From: Rhodoferax ferrireducens
GTDB taxonomy: Bacteria; Pseudomonadota; Gammaproteobacteria; Burkholderiales; Burkholderiaceae_C
NCBI GenBank assembly: GCA_002083775.1
Contig: MTEI01000009.1
Coordinates: 1-64,000, forward strand
Direction of reading: 5' to 3'
DNA: 64,000 nucleotides
The position numbers and the translations under genes are program-made. Position 1 is the first letter of the stretch; each line of letters begins with the position of its first letter. Below the pieces are notes generated by a model, which ran no database searches, was not told the DNA's origin, and saw only the letters and a program-made list of their open reading frames with translations. Below, one piece after another: positions 8,389 through 18,359 of this stretch.

Positions 8389-9459
8389 TTAGTCACACTG
8401 ACTTGACAAAAGCCGCGCCATGCGTATGGCTTCGATCAGGCTGGCGGCATCGGCGCGGCCGGTTCCGGCCAGATCAAAGGCCGTGCCATGGTCCGGACTG
8501 GTGCGCACCAGCGGCAAACCCAGCGTGACATTCACGCCTTTGTCCACACCCAGGTATTTCACCGGGATCAGGCCTTGGTCGTGGTACATGGCCAACACCA
8601 CGTCAAACTCGCCAACCTGATCGCCTGCGGCACGTGCGCGCATGAACACCGTATCGGGCGGCTGGGGTTCGCTCACGTTCAGGCCCTGAAGCCGCGCCGC
8701 AGCCACAGCTGGCGCGATGATGCGTTGCTCTTCCGAACCAAACAGACCGCCCTCGCCCGCGTGCGGGTTCAGCCCGGCCACGCCGATGCGCGGCGCACGG
8801 CCCAGCATCGCCTGGAGCGACTGATGGGTGATCAGCAAGCTTTGCAGCACGTTGTCGAATGTCACGGCAGCCAGGGCGTCGCGCATCGACATGTGGATGC
8901 TGACCAGCACCACCCGCAGCTCGTCGTTGGCCAGCATCATGCGCACCGGACACTGGTCCAGCGGCAAGCCTTGGTGCGCTGCGGCCAGCGACTGCAACAA
9001 CTCGGTGTGACCGGGAAAGGCTGCGTAAGGTGCCCCCGCCAGTGACAAGGCCGCCTTGTTCAGCGGTGCCGTCACCAGCCCGGCCACCTCGCCGCGCAAG
9101 GCAGCGTTGGCCGCCCACACCACGCAGTCGCCCGCCATCTGACCCGCTTGCGCGCTGACCTGCCCGAGTGCCGGCGGCGGCAACCGGGCCGCAGGTGAAT
9201 CCACCTGCCACACCGGCACGCAGCGCGGCGGGCACTGCAGCGCCTCCTGCACATGGGACAACTGCACAGTCGGCAAAGCAATACCACCGGCTGCGACCGC
9301 TGCCGCAGCGCGGCGCAGGGTGGCAACATCACCCGCCACAAAACAGCCACGCAGCTCGTGCGGCGCATCACGAAAGGCTTTCACGATGATCTCTGGACCA
9401 ATGCCTGCGGGGTCTCCCTGGCTGATGGCCAAGGGCAAAAGAGAGTGAAGTTCACGCAT
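8389..9459 (-). CDS. pdxA: 4-hydroxythreonine-4-phosphate dehydrogenase
   Basis: 356 residues from the ATG at 9459; a longer frame upstream overlaps the Nif3-like gene and is not credible. PdxA oxidises 4-phosphohydroxy-L-threonine with NAD in pyridoxal phosphate synthesis. Motifs: AISQGDPAGIGPEI at the N-terminus, FPGHTELLQSLA and GLNPHAGEGG for substrate and metal, and MYHDQGLIPVKYLG near the C-terminus. Length is slightly above the usual ~330. It follows the Nif3-like gene by 7 bases, so the two are likely cotranscribed. Confidence 0.93.
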   Translation of the reverse strand: MRELHSLLPLAISQGDPAGIGPEIIVKAFRDAPHELRGCFVAGDVATLRRAAAAVAAGGIALPTVQLSHVQEALQCPPRCVPVWQVDSPAARLPPPALGQVSAQAGQMAGDCVVWAANAALRGEVAGLVTAPLNKAALSLAGAPYAAFPGHTELLQSLAAAHQGLPLDQCPVRMMLANDELRVVLVSIHMSMRDALAAVTFDNVLQSLLITHQSLQAMLGRAPRIGVAGLNPHAGEGGLFGSEEQRIIAPAVAAARLQGLNVSEPQPPDTVFMRARAAGDQVGEFDVVLAMYHDQGLIPVKYLGVDKGVNVTLGLPLVRTSPDHGTAFDLAGTGRADAASLIEAIRMARLLSSQCD

Positions 9460-9466
9460 GGTGTGA

Positions 9467-10225
9467 TCAGGCCGGGTTATCGATGTCGATGAAAAGGTGC
9501 GCCAGTCCAAACTGGCTCGCCAGATGGGTGCCAACTGCCGCGACGCCATAACGCTCGGTGGCATGGTGACCACACGCCAGATAGGCCACACCACACTCGC
9601 GTGCCAGGTGCGCTTGCGGCTCGGACAACTCGCCGGTGAGGAACGCATCGGCGCCCGCAGCAATGGCCGCCTCGAAATAGCTTTGCGCACCACCACTACA
9701 CCAAGATATTTTTTTGATAGCTACTTGCCCTTTACCGATAAGGGCTACAGGCCGATTTAGTATATAAGATACATGGTCAGCCAACGCTTGCGCAGACGCA
9801 TAACCGGTACCGTCAACACGCTCACCCAGCCACCCCAGATCCTGCTCGCCAAAACGCGATTGCCCCACCAGCCCCAGTTTCAAACCCAATTGCGCGTTGT
9901 TGCCCAGTTCGGGGTGGGCGTCCAGCGGCAGGTGGTAAGCCAGCAAATTGATGTTGTGGGCCAGCAGCAGCGCCAGACGCTGCTTCATCCAGCCGGTGAT
10001 ACAACCGCTCTGGCCGCTCCAGAACAAGCCGTGGTGAACCAGGATCGTGTCTGCCCCCGCTTCAATGGCGGCTTCGATCAGCGCCCGGCTGGCCGTGACA
10101 CCCGAGACGATTTTGCGGATCTCTTTAGCGCCCTCCACTTGCAGCCCGTTGGGGCCGTAGTCGCGAAAGCGCTTGGGCTGCAGCAAGGCATCCAGCGCGC
10201 CCACAAGTTCGGTGCGGTCCATCAT
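9467..10225 (-). CDS. Nif3-like dinuclear metal-centre protein (YbgI family)
   Basis: 252 residues from the ATG pair at 10225. Metal-binding motifs of the family are present: ADTILVHHGLFW near residue 65, TGELSEPQAHLARE, and CGHHATERYG near the C-terminus. The family has a conserved dinuclear metal site; its cellular role is unsettled (GTP cyclohydrolase-like activity has been suggested). Odd feature: bases 9716-9772 are a copy of the dispersed palindromic repeat seen in seven other places here, and it is translated in frame as part of residues ~151-170 (YILNRPVALIGKGQVAIK), just before the conserved ISWCSGGAQSYFEAAI block, without breaking the gene. Confidence 0.9.
   Translation of the reverse strand: MMDRTELVGALDALLQPKRFRDYGPNGLQVEGAKEIRKIVSGVTASRALIEAAIEAGADTILVHHGLFWSGQSGCITGWMKQRLALLLAHNINLLAYHLPLDAHPELGNNAQLGLKLGLVGQSRFGEQDLGWLGERVDGTGYASAQALADHVSYILNRPVALIGKGQVAIKKISWCSGGAQSYFEAAIAAGADAFLTGELSEPQAHLARECGVAYLACGHHATERYGVAAVGTHLASQFGLAHLFIDIDNPA
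9716..9772 (+). repeat. Palindromic repeat copy 1, inside the Nif3-like gene
   Basis: Core TAGCTA, GCCCTT / AAGGGC hairpin (9727-9732 with 9740-9745), then CAGGCCGATTTAGTATATAAGATAC. The tail (GGCCGATTTA..ATATAA.ATAC) matches the copy next to hisH closely over about 55 bases. It lies wholly within coding sequence, antisense to the direction in which I read the repeat. Confidence 0.85.
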
Positions 10226-10274
10226 GTTTTCTACCGTAAAAGACGATGGGTGGATGATATCGGCGCGTGCAACC

Positions 10275-10664
10275 TCAAAGGCGCTCACCCAACTCAGGCG
10301 GGCTCTGCGGTTCGGCCTGCGGGAACAGTTGTGCATCGCAATCACAGCCCTGCCCTGCCGCGATCCAGCGCGGGGCGGCGGCAGCCAACCCACGGGCCAG
10401 CGCTGGCCCTGCCCAACTCAGGTGGCGCGGCAGCCGCTCAGCCAATACCTCACGCGGCGTCGTGATGGCACCGCAGCGGTACACCAGCGCATCCCCATCC
10501 CAGCGCAACGCGCGACAAGCCCCTTGGCGATAGCCGGACAGCAACACACCCAGCGGGCAGGGCTCCAGCAAACAACACACGCCACAGCCATTGCAAGGGG
10601 CACCCACGGCGGGCTTGGATGGCGCCTGGGCAAAAATAGGGATGTGATCGGGCATGCTGCGCAT
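10275..10664 (-). CDS. Small Cys-rich protein (possible Fe-S or zinc binding)
   Basis: 129 residues (126 if the ATG at 10655 is used). The N-terminal CNGCGVCCLLEPCPLG cluster, with further Cys at GACRALRWDG, YRCGAI and GQGCDCD, resembles the YkgJ/UPF0153 group of Cys-cluster proteins, which are thought to bind metal. No signal peptide is seen. It lies between the Nif3-like gene (49 bases downstream) and the divergent protease gene. The function is unknown; a metal-binding role is inferred from cysteines only. Confidence 0.7.
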   Translation of the reverse strand: MRSMPDHIPIFAQAPSKPAVGAPCNGCGVCCLLEPCPLGVLLSGYRQGACRALRWDGDALVYRCGAITTPREVLAERLPRHLSWAGPALARGLAAAAPRWIAAGQGCDCDAQLFPQAEPQSPPELGERL

Positions 10665-10734
10665 TGAAATGGGACTGTATACCTACAATTTGAAGTGTCT
10701 CACCCCAAAATTACCGGGCCCAGCCCTCTCCACC

Positions 10735-11871
<1,137 letters not shown>

Positions 11872-11877
11872 ATGGCC

Positions 11878-12678
11878 TCAGGAGGTTGAAGATGAGGACG
11901 CTGCAGCGTCGTCTTCAGGCGCTTTGGTGTGTTTGATGAACAGTTGCGCGGCGATGATGCCAATCTCGTACAGCACCACCATCGGAATGGCCAGCGCCAG
12001 TTGCGACACCACATCCGGCGGCGTCACGATAGCCGCAATGATGAACGCCAGCACCACAAAATAGCCACGAAATTCCTTGAGCTTGGCAATACTGAAGATG
12101 CCCATGCGCGCCAGCACCACCACCACCACCGGCACCTCAAACGCCAGCCCAAAGGCCAGAAACATCGACAACACGAAGCTCAGATAGGCCTCAATGTCTG
12201 GCGAGGCGGTGATGCTCTTGGGGGCAAAACTCTGGATGAACGCAAACACTCGGCCAAACACGAAGAAGTAACAAAACGCCACACCGACAAAAAACAGCAT
12301 GGTGCTCGACACCACCAGCGGCATCACCAGCTTTTTCTCATGCGAATACAGGCCGGGCGCCACAAAAGCCCAGATCTGGTACAGCACCAACGGGAGCGCA
12401 ATCAAAAAAGCCGTCATCATGAGTACCTTGAGCGGCACCATGAAAGGCGAAATGACCGAGGTGGCGATCAGCGTGGAGCCTGCAGGCAAATGCGCCACCA
12501 GCGGCGCAGCCAGCATGTCATACAGTGCGCCGGGGCCGGGGTAGAGCGCCAGCGCCAGTGCCACCACCACGATCGCAATCGTGGCCTTGACCATGCGGTC
12601 GCGCAGTTCGACCAGATGTTGCACAAACGGCTGTTCTGACCCCGCCAGTTCGTCGTCTTTTTTGGAGGAATCTGCCAT
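11878..12678 (-). CDS. tatC: Sec-independent protein translocase TatC
   Basis: 266 residues with six membrane segments. The N-terminal region carries the conserved FVQHLVELRDRM signal-recognition helix; the AFVAPGLYSHEK and ATVTPPDVVSQ-type segments (here IVTPPDVVSQLALA) are conserved. TatC binds the twin-arginine signal and with TatB forms the receptor for folded proteins such as Rieske and hydrogenase-type cofactored substrates. Its start overlaps the tatB stop (TAATG). The C-terminal tail is a run of Ala/Ser. Confidence 0.96.
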   Translation of the reverse strand: MADSSKKDDELAGSEQPFVQHLVELRDRMVKATIAIVVVALALALYPGPGALYDMLAAPLVAHLPAGSTLIATSVISPFMVPLKVLMMTAFLIALPLVLYQIWAFVAPGLYSHEKKLVMPLVVSSTMLFFVGVAFCYFFVFGRVFAFIQSFAPKSITASPDIEAYLSFVLSMFLAFGLAFEVPVVVVVLARMGIFSIAKLKEFRGYFVVLAFIIAAIVTPPDVVSQLALAIPMVVLYEIGIIAAQLFIKHTKAPEDDAAASSSSTS

Positions 12679-13151
12679 TATTTGAATTTTTTCGGCCGGT
12701 AACGGGCCACTCGGGCCGCACCAGACTGGGCATAGGTACGCACCCCGGTGCGGGCTTTGTACCAGTTGGGCATGGCGCCTTGTTTCAGCCGCCAGTTTTT
12801 CTTGGGGTGTCGGTACTCAGGAGGTGGCTCAGTCAGGGCAGACCCATAGTCCCCCAATCCGGTTGAGACGCCGTTGGTGGCCTCGGCCCAGGATTTTTCG
12901 AAATCGGCGGCGTTCTCCTGGATCGACTGGCTGACGTCCTTGGCCGCACTTTCCACCGAGTCCTTCATCTTCTTGAGTTCGTCCAGCTCTATGGAGCGGT
13001 TGACCTCGGCCTTGACATCGCTGATATAGCGCTGCGCCTTGCCCAGCATGGTCCCCATCATCCGCGCCACACGTGGCAACTTTTCCGGCCCGATAACGAT
13101 CAGCGCCACCGCACCAATCAAGGCCAGTTTCGAGACTCCAAGATCAATCAT
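12678..13151 (-). CDS. tatB: Sec-independent protein translocase TatB
   Basis: 157 residues. The N-terminal membrane helix with [13 protein letters not shown] is characteristic of TatB, followed by an amphipathic helix and a long charged, flexible C-terminal part ending in a basic tail (RYRPKKFK). TatB works with TatC in substrate recognition. It sits 30 bases downstream of tatA. Confidence 0.94.
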   Translation of the reverse strand: MIDLGVSKLALIGAVALIVIGPEKLPRVARMMGTMLGKAQRYISDVKAEVNRSIELDELKKMKDSVESAAKDVSQSIQENAADFEKSWAEATNGVSTGLGDYGSALTEPPPEYRHPKKNWRLKQGAMPNWYKARTGVRTYAQSGAARVARYRPKKFK

Positions 13152-13181
13152 GCCAACCCTGCACCCTGCCTGCGTTTTGCA

Positions 13182-13412
13182 TCAAGACTTTTGTTTGGCT
13201 TCGACGTCGATGGTGGTCTTTTCGGCTGTGGCTTGGGCCACTTGCTCGGGGGTTTTGTCGTCAGCGGCGGTGCCGCCGTCTTTCATGCCGTCTTTGAAGC
13301 CCTTGACTGCGCCACCCAAGTCGCTGCCGATGTTCTTGAGTTTCTTGGTGCCAAACACTATGACAACAATCAACAGAACAACCAACCAATGCCAAATTGA
13401 AAATGAACCCAT
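13182..13412 (-). CDS. tatA: Sec-independent protein translocase TatA
   Basis: 76 residues from the ATG at 13412, which has AGGAG upstream; the longer open frame is not credible. One membrane helix ([19 protein letters not shown]) is followed by the amphipathic helix with the [21 protein letters not shown] signature and an acidic tail. TatA oligomers form the transport channel. First of the three tat genes; about 70 bases downstream of the HIT-family gene, in the usual hisE-HIT-tat arrangement. Confidence 0.95.
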   Translation of the reverse strand: MGSFSIWHWLVVLLIVVIVFGTKKLKNIGSDLGGAVKGFKDGMKDGGTAADDKTPEQVAQATAEKTTIDVEAKQKS

Positions 13413-13480
13413 CGTGTTTCTCCTAGCGAAGTCTGAAATTTTAGACGGGCAAGCGCTGCGTCTACGGCAAAAGAGCGCGA

Positions 13481-13855
13481 TTATCCCCGTAACCAGGGCC
13501 GGGGGCCGCCCATCACATGAATATGCAGATGCTGCACCTCTTGGCCCCCTTCGGCACCGGTGTTGCACAACAGACGAAAGCCCCCAGCCGGGTAAGGATT
13601 ACAGCCCTGCGCCAGCGCCAGCTTGGGTGCCAGCACCATCATGCGCCCCAACAACGCGGCGTGCACGTCGGTCAATTGGGCCATGGACGGGATGTGCAGC
13701 TTGGGAATCAGCAAAAAATGCACCGGTGCCCAGGGATGAATGTCGTGGAAGGCGTAGATCTCGTCGTCCTGGTACACCAGCTTGGACGGAATCTGGCCAG
13801 CCACAATTTTGCAGAACAGGCAGTTCGGATCGCTCTTCATCACACCAGTGCTCAT
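13481..13855 (-). CDS. HIT-family (histidine triad) protein, HINT-like
   Basis: 124 residues; the start at 13855 overlaps the upstream stop as ATGA. The triad is [10 protein letters not shown] near the C-terminus, and [20 protein letters not shown] is the typical N-terminal motif. HINT-type proteins hydrolyse nucleoside phosphoramidates and adenylated compounds; the physiological substrate is unknown. It lies at the end of the histidine gene run, upstream of tatA. Confidence 0.92.
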   Translation of the reverse strand: MSTGVMKSDPNCLFCKIVAGQIPSKLVYQDDEIYAFHDIHPWAPVHFLLIPKLHIPSMAQLTDVHAALLGRMMVLAPKLALAQGCNPYPAGGFRLLCNTGAEGGQEVQHLHIHVMGGPRPWLRG

Positions 13856-14241
13856 GCAGACATCTCCATGGGTAGCCCCTTGTTCAAACGCACCATACCG
13901 CTGACGATGCGGTACAAAAACCAGATCGAAATCGCCAGCCAAGCCAGCCAGCCGGGCAAAAACAGCAGCAGCCACAAAGGCGCCGTCACCAGATACAGAA
14001 TGCCGGCAATGATGACGGTGCGAATACGCCAGCGAAAGTGCGAGGCATGCCAGGTGCCCTCGGCGTCGCCGCGCTTGACCAGGTCAATCACCAGCGCCAC
14101 GATCAACAGCAGCGGCCCCATCTGCGCGCCAGGAATCAGCGCCGCCACCGCCACCACCAGGTGCAGGATGTAGCTGACGGTGCCCCAGGCGTTCAAGCCG
14201 TTGAGGGTTTGCACGTCCAGCTCGCGAAATGGATCGCTCAT
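13852..14241 (-). CDS. DUF4870-like small membrane protein
   Basis: 129 residues with about three membrane spans ([28 protein letters not shown]; the VIIAGILYL to [10 protein letters not shown] region). The [14 protein letters not shown] loop is typical of small conserved membrane proteins with a DUF4870-type fold. Function unknown. It is translationally coupled at both ends (ATGA with hisE upstream and with the HIT gene downstream), so it is part of the his transcript by position. Confidence 0.8.
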   Translation of the reverse strand: MSDPFRELDVQTLNGLNAWGTVSYILHLVVAVAALIPGAQMGPLLLIVALVIDLVKRGDAEGTWHASHFRWRIRTVIIAGILYLVTAPLWLLLFLPGWLAWLAISIWFLYRIVSGMVRLNKGLPMEMSA

Positions 14242-14636
14242 GACGGATCTCCTTGGGATGTGTCTTCGCGGGCCTTTACCTTGCGCAAGGCCTTTTCCTC
14301 AATGCCGCTGGTGCCGGCACGACGGTTCAGCTCGGCCAGCACATCGGCCGGGTTCAAGCCGTAATGCGCCAGCGCGATCATGCTGTGAAACCATAAATCG
14401 GCCACTTCGTAAACGATTTTGGCCGGGTCACCGCCATGGTCCGCATCCTTGGCGGCCATCACCACCTCGGTGGCTTCCTCGCCGATTTTCTTCAAGAAGG
14501 CGTCCGGACCTTTATGCAACAGGCGCGCCACGTAACTGGCCTCGGGGTTACCACCGCGGGCTGGCAGACGTGACTCGATCACGGCGGCCAGCGCAGCCAG
14601 AGAGTCGGATGAGGTGTTGGCAGGCATGGCACTCAT
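14238..14636 (-). CDS. hisE: Phosphoribosyl-ATP pyrophosphatase
   Basis: 132 residues. It removes pyrophosphate from phosphoribosyl-ATP in step 2 of histidine synthesis. MazG-like helical motifs: [31 protein letters not shown] (positions ~38-68) and [19 protein letters not shown]. It overlaps hisI as ATGA. HisE and HisI are separate proteins here, not fused as in Enterobacteria. Confidence 0.95.
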   Translation of the reverse strand: MSAMPANTSSDSLAALAAVIESRLPARGGNPEASYVARLLHKGPDAFLKKIGEEATEVVMAAKDADHGGDPAKIVYEVADLWFHSMIALAHYGLNPADVLAELNRRAGTSGIEEKALRKVKAREDTSQGDPS

Positions 14637-15022
14637 TTGTAGATGGTTTGCGGATCTTTTAAGACCGGGTCGGTCACTTTCCAGGCACCGTTCTCATAAA
14701 CACTGAAAAAACAACTGTGCCGACCGGTGTGGCAGGCAATGCCTGGTGTGTGGCCGGTTTGGGTGACCTTGAGCAACACCACATCGGCATCACAGTCCAA
14801 ACGAATTTCATGCACGGTCTGCACGTGGCCGGACTCTTCGCCCTTGAACCACAGCTTGTTGCGTGAGCGGCTGAAATACACCGCTCGGCCAAGTTCAGCG
14901 GTTTTTTGCAGGGCTTCGCGGTTCATCCAGGCAAACATCAGCACGTCGCCGGTGCCCTGCTCCTGCGCGATGACCGGCACCAGGCCTTGTGCGTCCCAAT
15001 GGATGGTGTCGAGATAGTTCAT
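14633..15022 (-). CDS. hisI: Phosphoribosyl-AMP cyclohydrolase
   Basis: 129 residues, full length for a stand-alone HisI. It opens the purine ring of PR-AMP (step 3). Zinc and magnesium motifs: [33 protein letters not shown] and HTGRHSCFF. Start at 15022 is preceded by GGAATTG-type purines. The 143-base gap to hisF (15023-15166) is GC-rich with possible short hairpins but no gene. Confidence 0.95.
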   Translation of the reverse strand: MNYLDTIHWDAQGLVPVIAQEQGTGDVLMFAWMNREALQKTAELGRAVYFSRSRNKLWFKGEESGHVQTVHEIRLDCDADVVLLKVTQTGHTPGIACHTGRHSCFFSVYENGAWKVTDPVLKDPQTIYK

Positions 15023-15166
15023 GGAGGAATTGTCCTTGATTTAAACCGCGCGACAGGCGACGCCACAACCAAGGACATCACGGAGGCGGCTTTGCCGGGC
15101 CGCAGATGTCGCCCCAGCAGGGGGCAAGGCGCAGCGACACGCCCAGCGCAAAGCCTACAGGGGTTG

Positions 15167-15967
15167 CTATGTTCTGACAGGGATGCCGCGCTCGGTCATG
15201 CGCGCCTTGGCCTGTGCCACGGTGAATTCACCGTAGTGGAAGATGCTGGCCGCCAGCACGGCATCAGCGCCGCCGAGCTGGATGCCGTCGGCCAGGTGGT
15301 CCAGCGTGCCGACGCCACCCGAGGCAATCACCGGCACACTCACCGCGTCGCTGACGGCGCGGGTGAGTGCCAGATCAAACCCGGCTTTGGTGCCGTCGCG
15401 GTCCATGCTGGTGAGCAAAATTTCGCCCGCCCCAAACTCAGCCATCTGCGTGGCCCAGGCCACCGCGTCGAGCCCGGTGTTTTGGCGCCCGCCGTGGCTG
15501 TACACATCCCAGCCCTCACCGATGGCTTGACCGTTGACGCCGGGTCGCAAAGCCCCTTCAGTGGTGCGGCGCTTGGCATCAATGGCCACCACGATGCACT
15601 GCGCGCCGTATTTGCGCGAAGCGTCCCGGATGACCTGCGGATTGGCAATGGCCGCCGAATTGAAGCTGGTCTTGTCCGCCCCGGCGTTGAGCAGTCGGCG
15701 CACATCTTCCACCGTGCGCACGCCACCGCCCACGGTCAGCGGAATGAAAACCTGGCTGGCCACGGCCTCAATGATGTGCAAAATCATGTCGCGCGCGTCG
15801 CTGGTGGCAGTGATGTCGAGAAACGTGAGTTCGTCCGCTCCCTGTTCGTTGTAACGCGCCGCAATCTCCACCGGGTCACCGGCGTCACGTAACTCAACAA
15901 AGTTGACACCCTTGACAACCCGGCCACCGGTGACGTCGAGGCAGGGAATGATGCGTTTAGCGAGCAT
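15167..15967 (-). CDS. hisF: Imidazole glycerol phosphate synthase, cyclase subunit
   Basis: 266 residues, a (beta/alpha)8 barrel. Catalytic aspartates are in [15 protein letters not shown] and [13 protein letters not shown]; phosphate-binding loops are [10 protein letters not shown] and ASGGVGTLD. With HisH it makes IGP and AICAR from PRFAR. Its start overlaps the end of the MNT nucleotidyltransferase gene by 11 bases, so the toxin-antitoxin-like pair is wired directly into the his reading order. Confidence 0.95.
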   Translation of the reverse strand: MLAKRIIPCLDVTGGRVVKGVNFVELRDAGDPVEIAARYNEQGADELTFLDITATSDARDMILHIIEAVASQVFIPLTVGGGVRTVEDVRRLLNAGADKTSFNSAAIANPQVIRDASRKYGAQCIVVAIDAKRRTTEGALRPGVNGQAIGEGWDVYSHGGRQNTGLDAVAWATQMAEFGAGEILLTSMDRDGTKAGFDLALTRAVSDAVSVPVIASGGVGTLDHLADGIQLGGADAVLAASIFHYGEFTVAQAKARMTERGIPVRT

Positions 15968-16301
15968 GGTCAGAGTTCTCAGCGGCGGGTCGTTTCCAGA
16001 GCACTTTGCCTACTCGGTCAATGTGCGCCAGCAGATCAGGGTTATCAATTTGGCTCACCACGGCAAGATCGACTTGCCAGGGGAGCATCAGATCGTCAAT
16101 TTGGGTGCTCAATCGAAGCAAAGCGTCAAAAGGCAAGTCGGGGGCATCCAGGGCGATGTCAATATCCGAGCCTTCCCGAAAATTGCCTTTGGCGCGGGAA
16201 CCGTAAACGATGGCACGGCGCACGGGCCCGCAAGTCGCAAAAAGGGCACGCAAAGCATCAAGCGCCCGCTGCGACAAACCAAAGTCCTTCGGCTGCGACA
16301 T
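15957..16301 (-). CDS. MNT-type minimal nucleotidyltransferase (MntA-like antitoxin)
   Basis: 114 residues from the ATG at 16301; a longer start at 16337 would overlap the upstream gene. The nucleotidyltransferase motif [19 protein letters not shown] (~residues 34-52) contains both conserved glycine/serine and DxD. In HEPN/MNT systems this protein modifies (AMPylates) and neutralises the HEPN ribonuclease encoded beside it. The pair lies between hisA and hisF and overlaps hisF by 11 bases. Identification as antitoxin is by family; it has not been shown here. Confidence 0.85.
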   Translation of the reverse strand: MSQPKDFGLSQRALDALRALFATCGPVRRAIVYGSRAKGNFREGSDIDIALDAPDLPFDALLRLSTQIDDLMLPWQVDLAVVSQIDNPDLLAHIDRVGKVLWKRPAAENSDHAR

Positions 16302-16320
16302 ACCCTGATCTACACCGACT

Positions 16321-16743
16321 TCAAGCGTTTTCGACATCGGCGATAGCCCGCATCTTGTCGGCAAAGTCAACCAACAAGCTCAGGTAAGTGTTGGCCGCCT
16401 TGCCGACGATCAACTGCGCCGTGTCATCGTTGTAGGTGTGAGGCGACAGATTGCGGCTGGCGATCATGTCCATCCAGGCTTCGCCACTGTGGATCAAGCC
16501 GGCCGCAAACGCCGCACGGGTTGAGTCCCGGGAAGCTATCACGGTTTCCTGACCCAAGCTGCGCAGATAGTCCTTCATCACATTCCAGGCCAACTCGTGA
16601 GTGAACTCGAAAGCCTGGATCAAACCCTGTTGCTCCAGGTCGCTCAAGGGTCTCTCACGGCTCAAATCCACGGCAAACTGCAATCTGCTCAAAGCCTTTT
16701 GGTAACTTTGCAGGCGCTGCTGCCAGCGGATGTCATCAGTCAT
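16321..16743 (-). CDS. HEPN-domain protein (HI0074/HepT-like toxin)
   Basis: 140 residues, all-helical. The family's active-site motif R-x4-H is seen in SRNLSPHTYND (~residues 97-107), and the FTHELAWNVMKDYL segment is typical of the HI0074 group (nucleotidyltransferase substrate-binding-like proteins). Known HepT proteins are RNases held in check by MNT partners. It starts 5 bases after hisA and is followed 19 bases later by the MNT gene. Toxin activity is inferred from family. Confidence 0.85.
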   Translation of the reverse strand: MTDDIRWQQRLQSYQKALSRLQFAVDLSRERPLSDLEQQGLIQAFEFTHELAWNVMKDYLRSLGQETVIASRDSTRAAFAAGLIHSGEAWMDMIASRNLSPHTYNDDTAQLIVGKAANTYLSLLVDFADKMRAIADVENA

Positions 16744-16748
16744 GCGCG

Positions 16749-17489
16749 TCAGCCATTGAGCTCATCCGCCCGCGCCTGCGCGGCTTCAAAGTCAAGGTCA
16801 CCGCTGTAGATGGCGCGGCCGCAGATGACCCCTTCAACCCCTTCGTCTTCCACAGCGCACAGCGCTTCGATGTCCGCGATGTTGGACAGGCCGCCGGAGG
16901 CGATCACCGGAATCGTCAACGCCTGCGCCAGGCGCACGGTGGCCTCGACGTTGATGCCGCTGAGCATGCCGTCGCGACCGATGTCGGTGTAGATGATGGA
17001 TTCGACCCCGAAGTCTTCAAACTTTTTACCCATGTCGATCACGTCGTGGCGTGTCAACTTGCTCCAGCCATCGGTGGCCACCTTGCCGTCTTTGGCGTCC
17101 AGGCCAACGATGATGTGGCCACCAAAGGCCGTGCAGGCGTCCTGCAGAAAGCCCGGGTTGCGCACCGCTGCGGTGCCGATGATGACGTAGCGCAGACCGG
17201 CGTCCAAGTAGCGCTCAATGGTGTCGAGGTCTCGGATGCCGCCACCGAGTTGCACATCCACCTCGCTGCCGACGGCTTTCAGGATCTTGCGAATCGCCGC
17301 CTCGTTTTTGGGATGCCCGGCAAATGCCCCGTTCAGATCGACCAGATGCAAGCGCCTGGCCCCCTTGTCCACCCAGCTGCGCGCCATCACCGACGGTTCC
17401 TCGCTGAACGTGGTGGAAAGTGCCATATCGCCCTGTTGCAGGCGCACGCAATGGCCGTCTTTGAGATCGATCGCAGGAATTAAAAGCAT
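16749..17489 (-). CDS. hisA: ProFAR isomerase
   Basis: 246 residues, (beta/alpha)8 barrel. It isomerises ProFAR to PRFAR (step 4). Catalytic region [19 protein letters not shown] at the N-terminus and [12 protein letters not shown] in the middle; phosphate-binding GGGIRDLDT and IASGGLSN. The 132-base gap upstream (17490-17621, to hisH) contains no gene; it holds a short inverted repeat TGACA/TGTCA near 17595. Confidence 0.95.
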   Translation of the reverse strand: MLLIPAIDLKDGHCVRLQQGDMALSTTFSEEPSVMARSWVDKGARRLHLVDLNGAFAGHPKNEAAIRKILKAVGSEVDVQLGGGIRDLDTIERYLDAGLRYVIIGTAAVRNPGFLQDACTAFGGHIIVGLDAKDGKVATDGWSKLTRHDVIDMGKKFEDFGVESIIYTDIGRDGMLSGINVEATVRLAQALTIPVIASGGLSNIADIEALCAVEDEGVEGVICGRAIYSGDLDFEAAQARADELNG

Positions 17490-17621
17490 GATGCTTCAGT
17501 TGTGGGAGTGGAAAAAACGAAAGGAAACCGAGGGTAAAAAAGTGTGCGCCAACTCAAGCCCGATGCCAGGCGCTCGCAAAACAAGGGGTGTGTGACATGA
17601 CGCGTGTCAGATGGAGCTGAA

Positions 17622-18305
17622 TCAGGGATTCCAGTGGAGAAAGTTGCGGTACAGAGCCAGCCCGTGGTCCGCGCTTTTTTCGGGGTGAAACTGTGTGGCA
17701 AAAATATTATCACGCGCAATGGCCGAACTGAAGCGCTGGCCATAGTCCGTCTCGCCCGCGCTGTGGCGCGCATCAGACGGTTTGGCGTAAAAACTGTGCA
17801 CAAAGTAGAAGTAGCTGCCATCTGGCACCTCACCCCACACCGGGTGCCGGACGCCGCCCGGTTGCATTTGCCAGACCTGGTTCCAGCCCATTTGCGGCAC
17901 TTTGTAGCGGCTGCCGTCGGGTTGCAACTTACCTGCCAAGTCGAACTTGATCACGTCGCCGTGGATCAGGCCCAGGCCGGGCGTGTCGCCCTCAGAACTG
18001 TGGTCCAGCAGCATCTGCATACCCACACACACGCCAAACAGCGGTTTGTTGGCCGCAGCTTCCAGCACCGAGGCCTGCAAACCCGATTCGCGCAGCTCAC
18101 GCATGCAATCGGGCATGGCGCCCTGGCCGGGCAGCACCACGCGCTCGGCGGCGCGCACCTCGTCAGGGTTGGACGTGATGACCACGTGGTAGCCGCTGCC
18201 CACTGCGGCGGCCTGCACCGCTTGCGACACCGAGCGCAGGTTGCCCATGCCGTAATCGACCACGGCCACGGTTTTCCCCAAAGGGTTAATTACTTCATGA
18301 TTCAT
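17622..18305 (-). CDS. hisH: Imidazole glycerol phosphate synthase, glutamine amidotransferase subunit
   Basis: 227 residues. Class I amidotransferase: nucleophile Cys in [10 protein letters not shown] (~residue 95), His/Glu in [13 protein letters not shown]. It feeds ammonia to HisF. The conserved domain begins at [12 protein letters not shown], so the first ~10 residues ([10 protein letters not shown]) are an unusual extension. The ATG lies at the edge of a palindromic repeat copy (18304-18359): the only Shine-Dalgarno-like AAGGG upstream is one arm of the repeat's hairpin. Confidence 0.93.
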   Translation of the reverse strand: MNHEVINPLGKTVAVVDYGMGNLRSVSQAVQAAAVGSGYHVVITSNPDEVRAAERVVLPGQGAMPDCMRELRESGLQASVLEAAANKPLFGVCVGMQMLLDHSSEGDTPGLGLIHGDVIKFDLAGKLQPDGSRYKVPQMGWNQVWQMQPGGVRHPVWGEVPDGSYFYFVHSFYAKPSDARHSAGETDYGQRFSSAIARDNIFATQFHPEKSADHGLALYRNFLHWNP

Positions 18306-18359
18306 AGCTATCAGCCCTTATAGATAAAGGGCTAGAGGCCGATTTAACATATAAATTAC
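18304..18359 (+). repeat. Palindromic repeat copy 2, at the hisH start / hisB end
   Basis: TAGCTATC, then AGCCCTT (18313-18319) and AAGGGCT (18327-18333) around a 7-base loop, then AGAGGCCGATTTAACATATAA. It fills the space between the hisB stop and the hisH start and overlaps the hisH ATG by about two bases. Confidence 0.9.

Noticed and set aside
8488..9045. Plus-strand frame opposite pdxA
   Set aside because: His/Gln-rich translation typical of antisense to GC-rich coding; pdxA is intact on the other strand.
14906..15892. Long plus-strand frame opposite hisI/hisF
   Set aside because: Covers two conserved minus-strand genes; residue make-up is that of an antisense frame.
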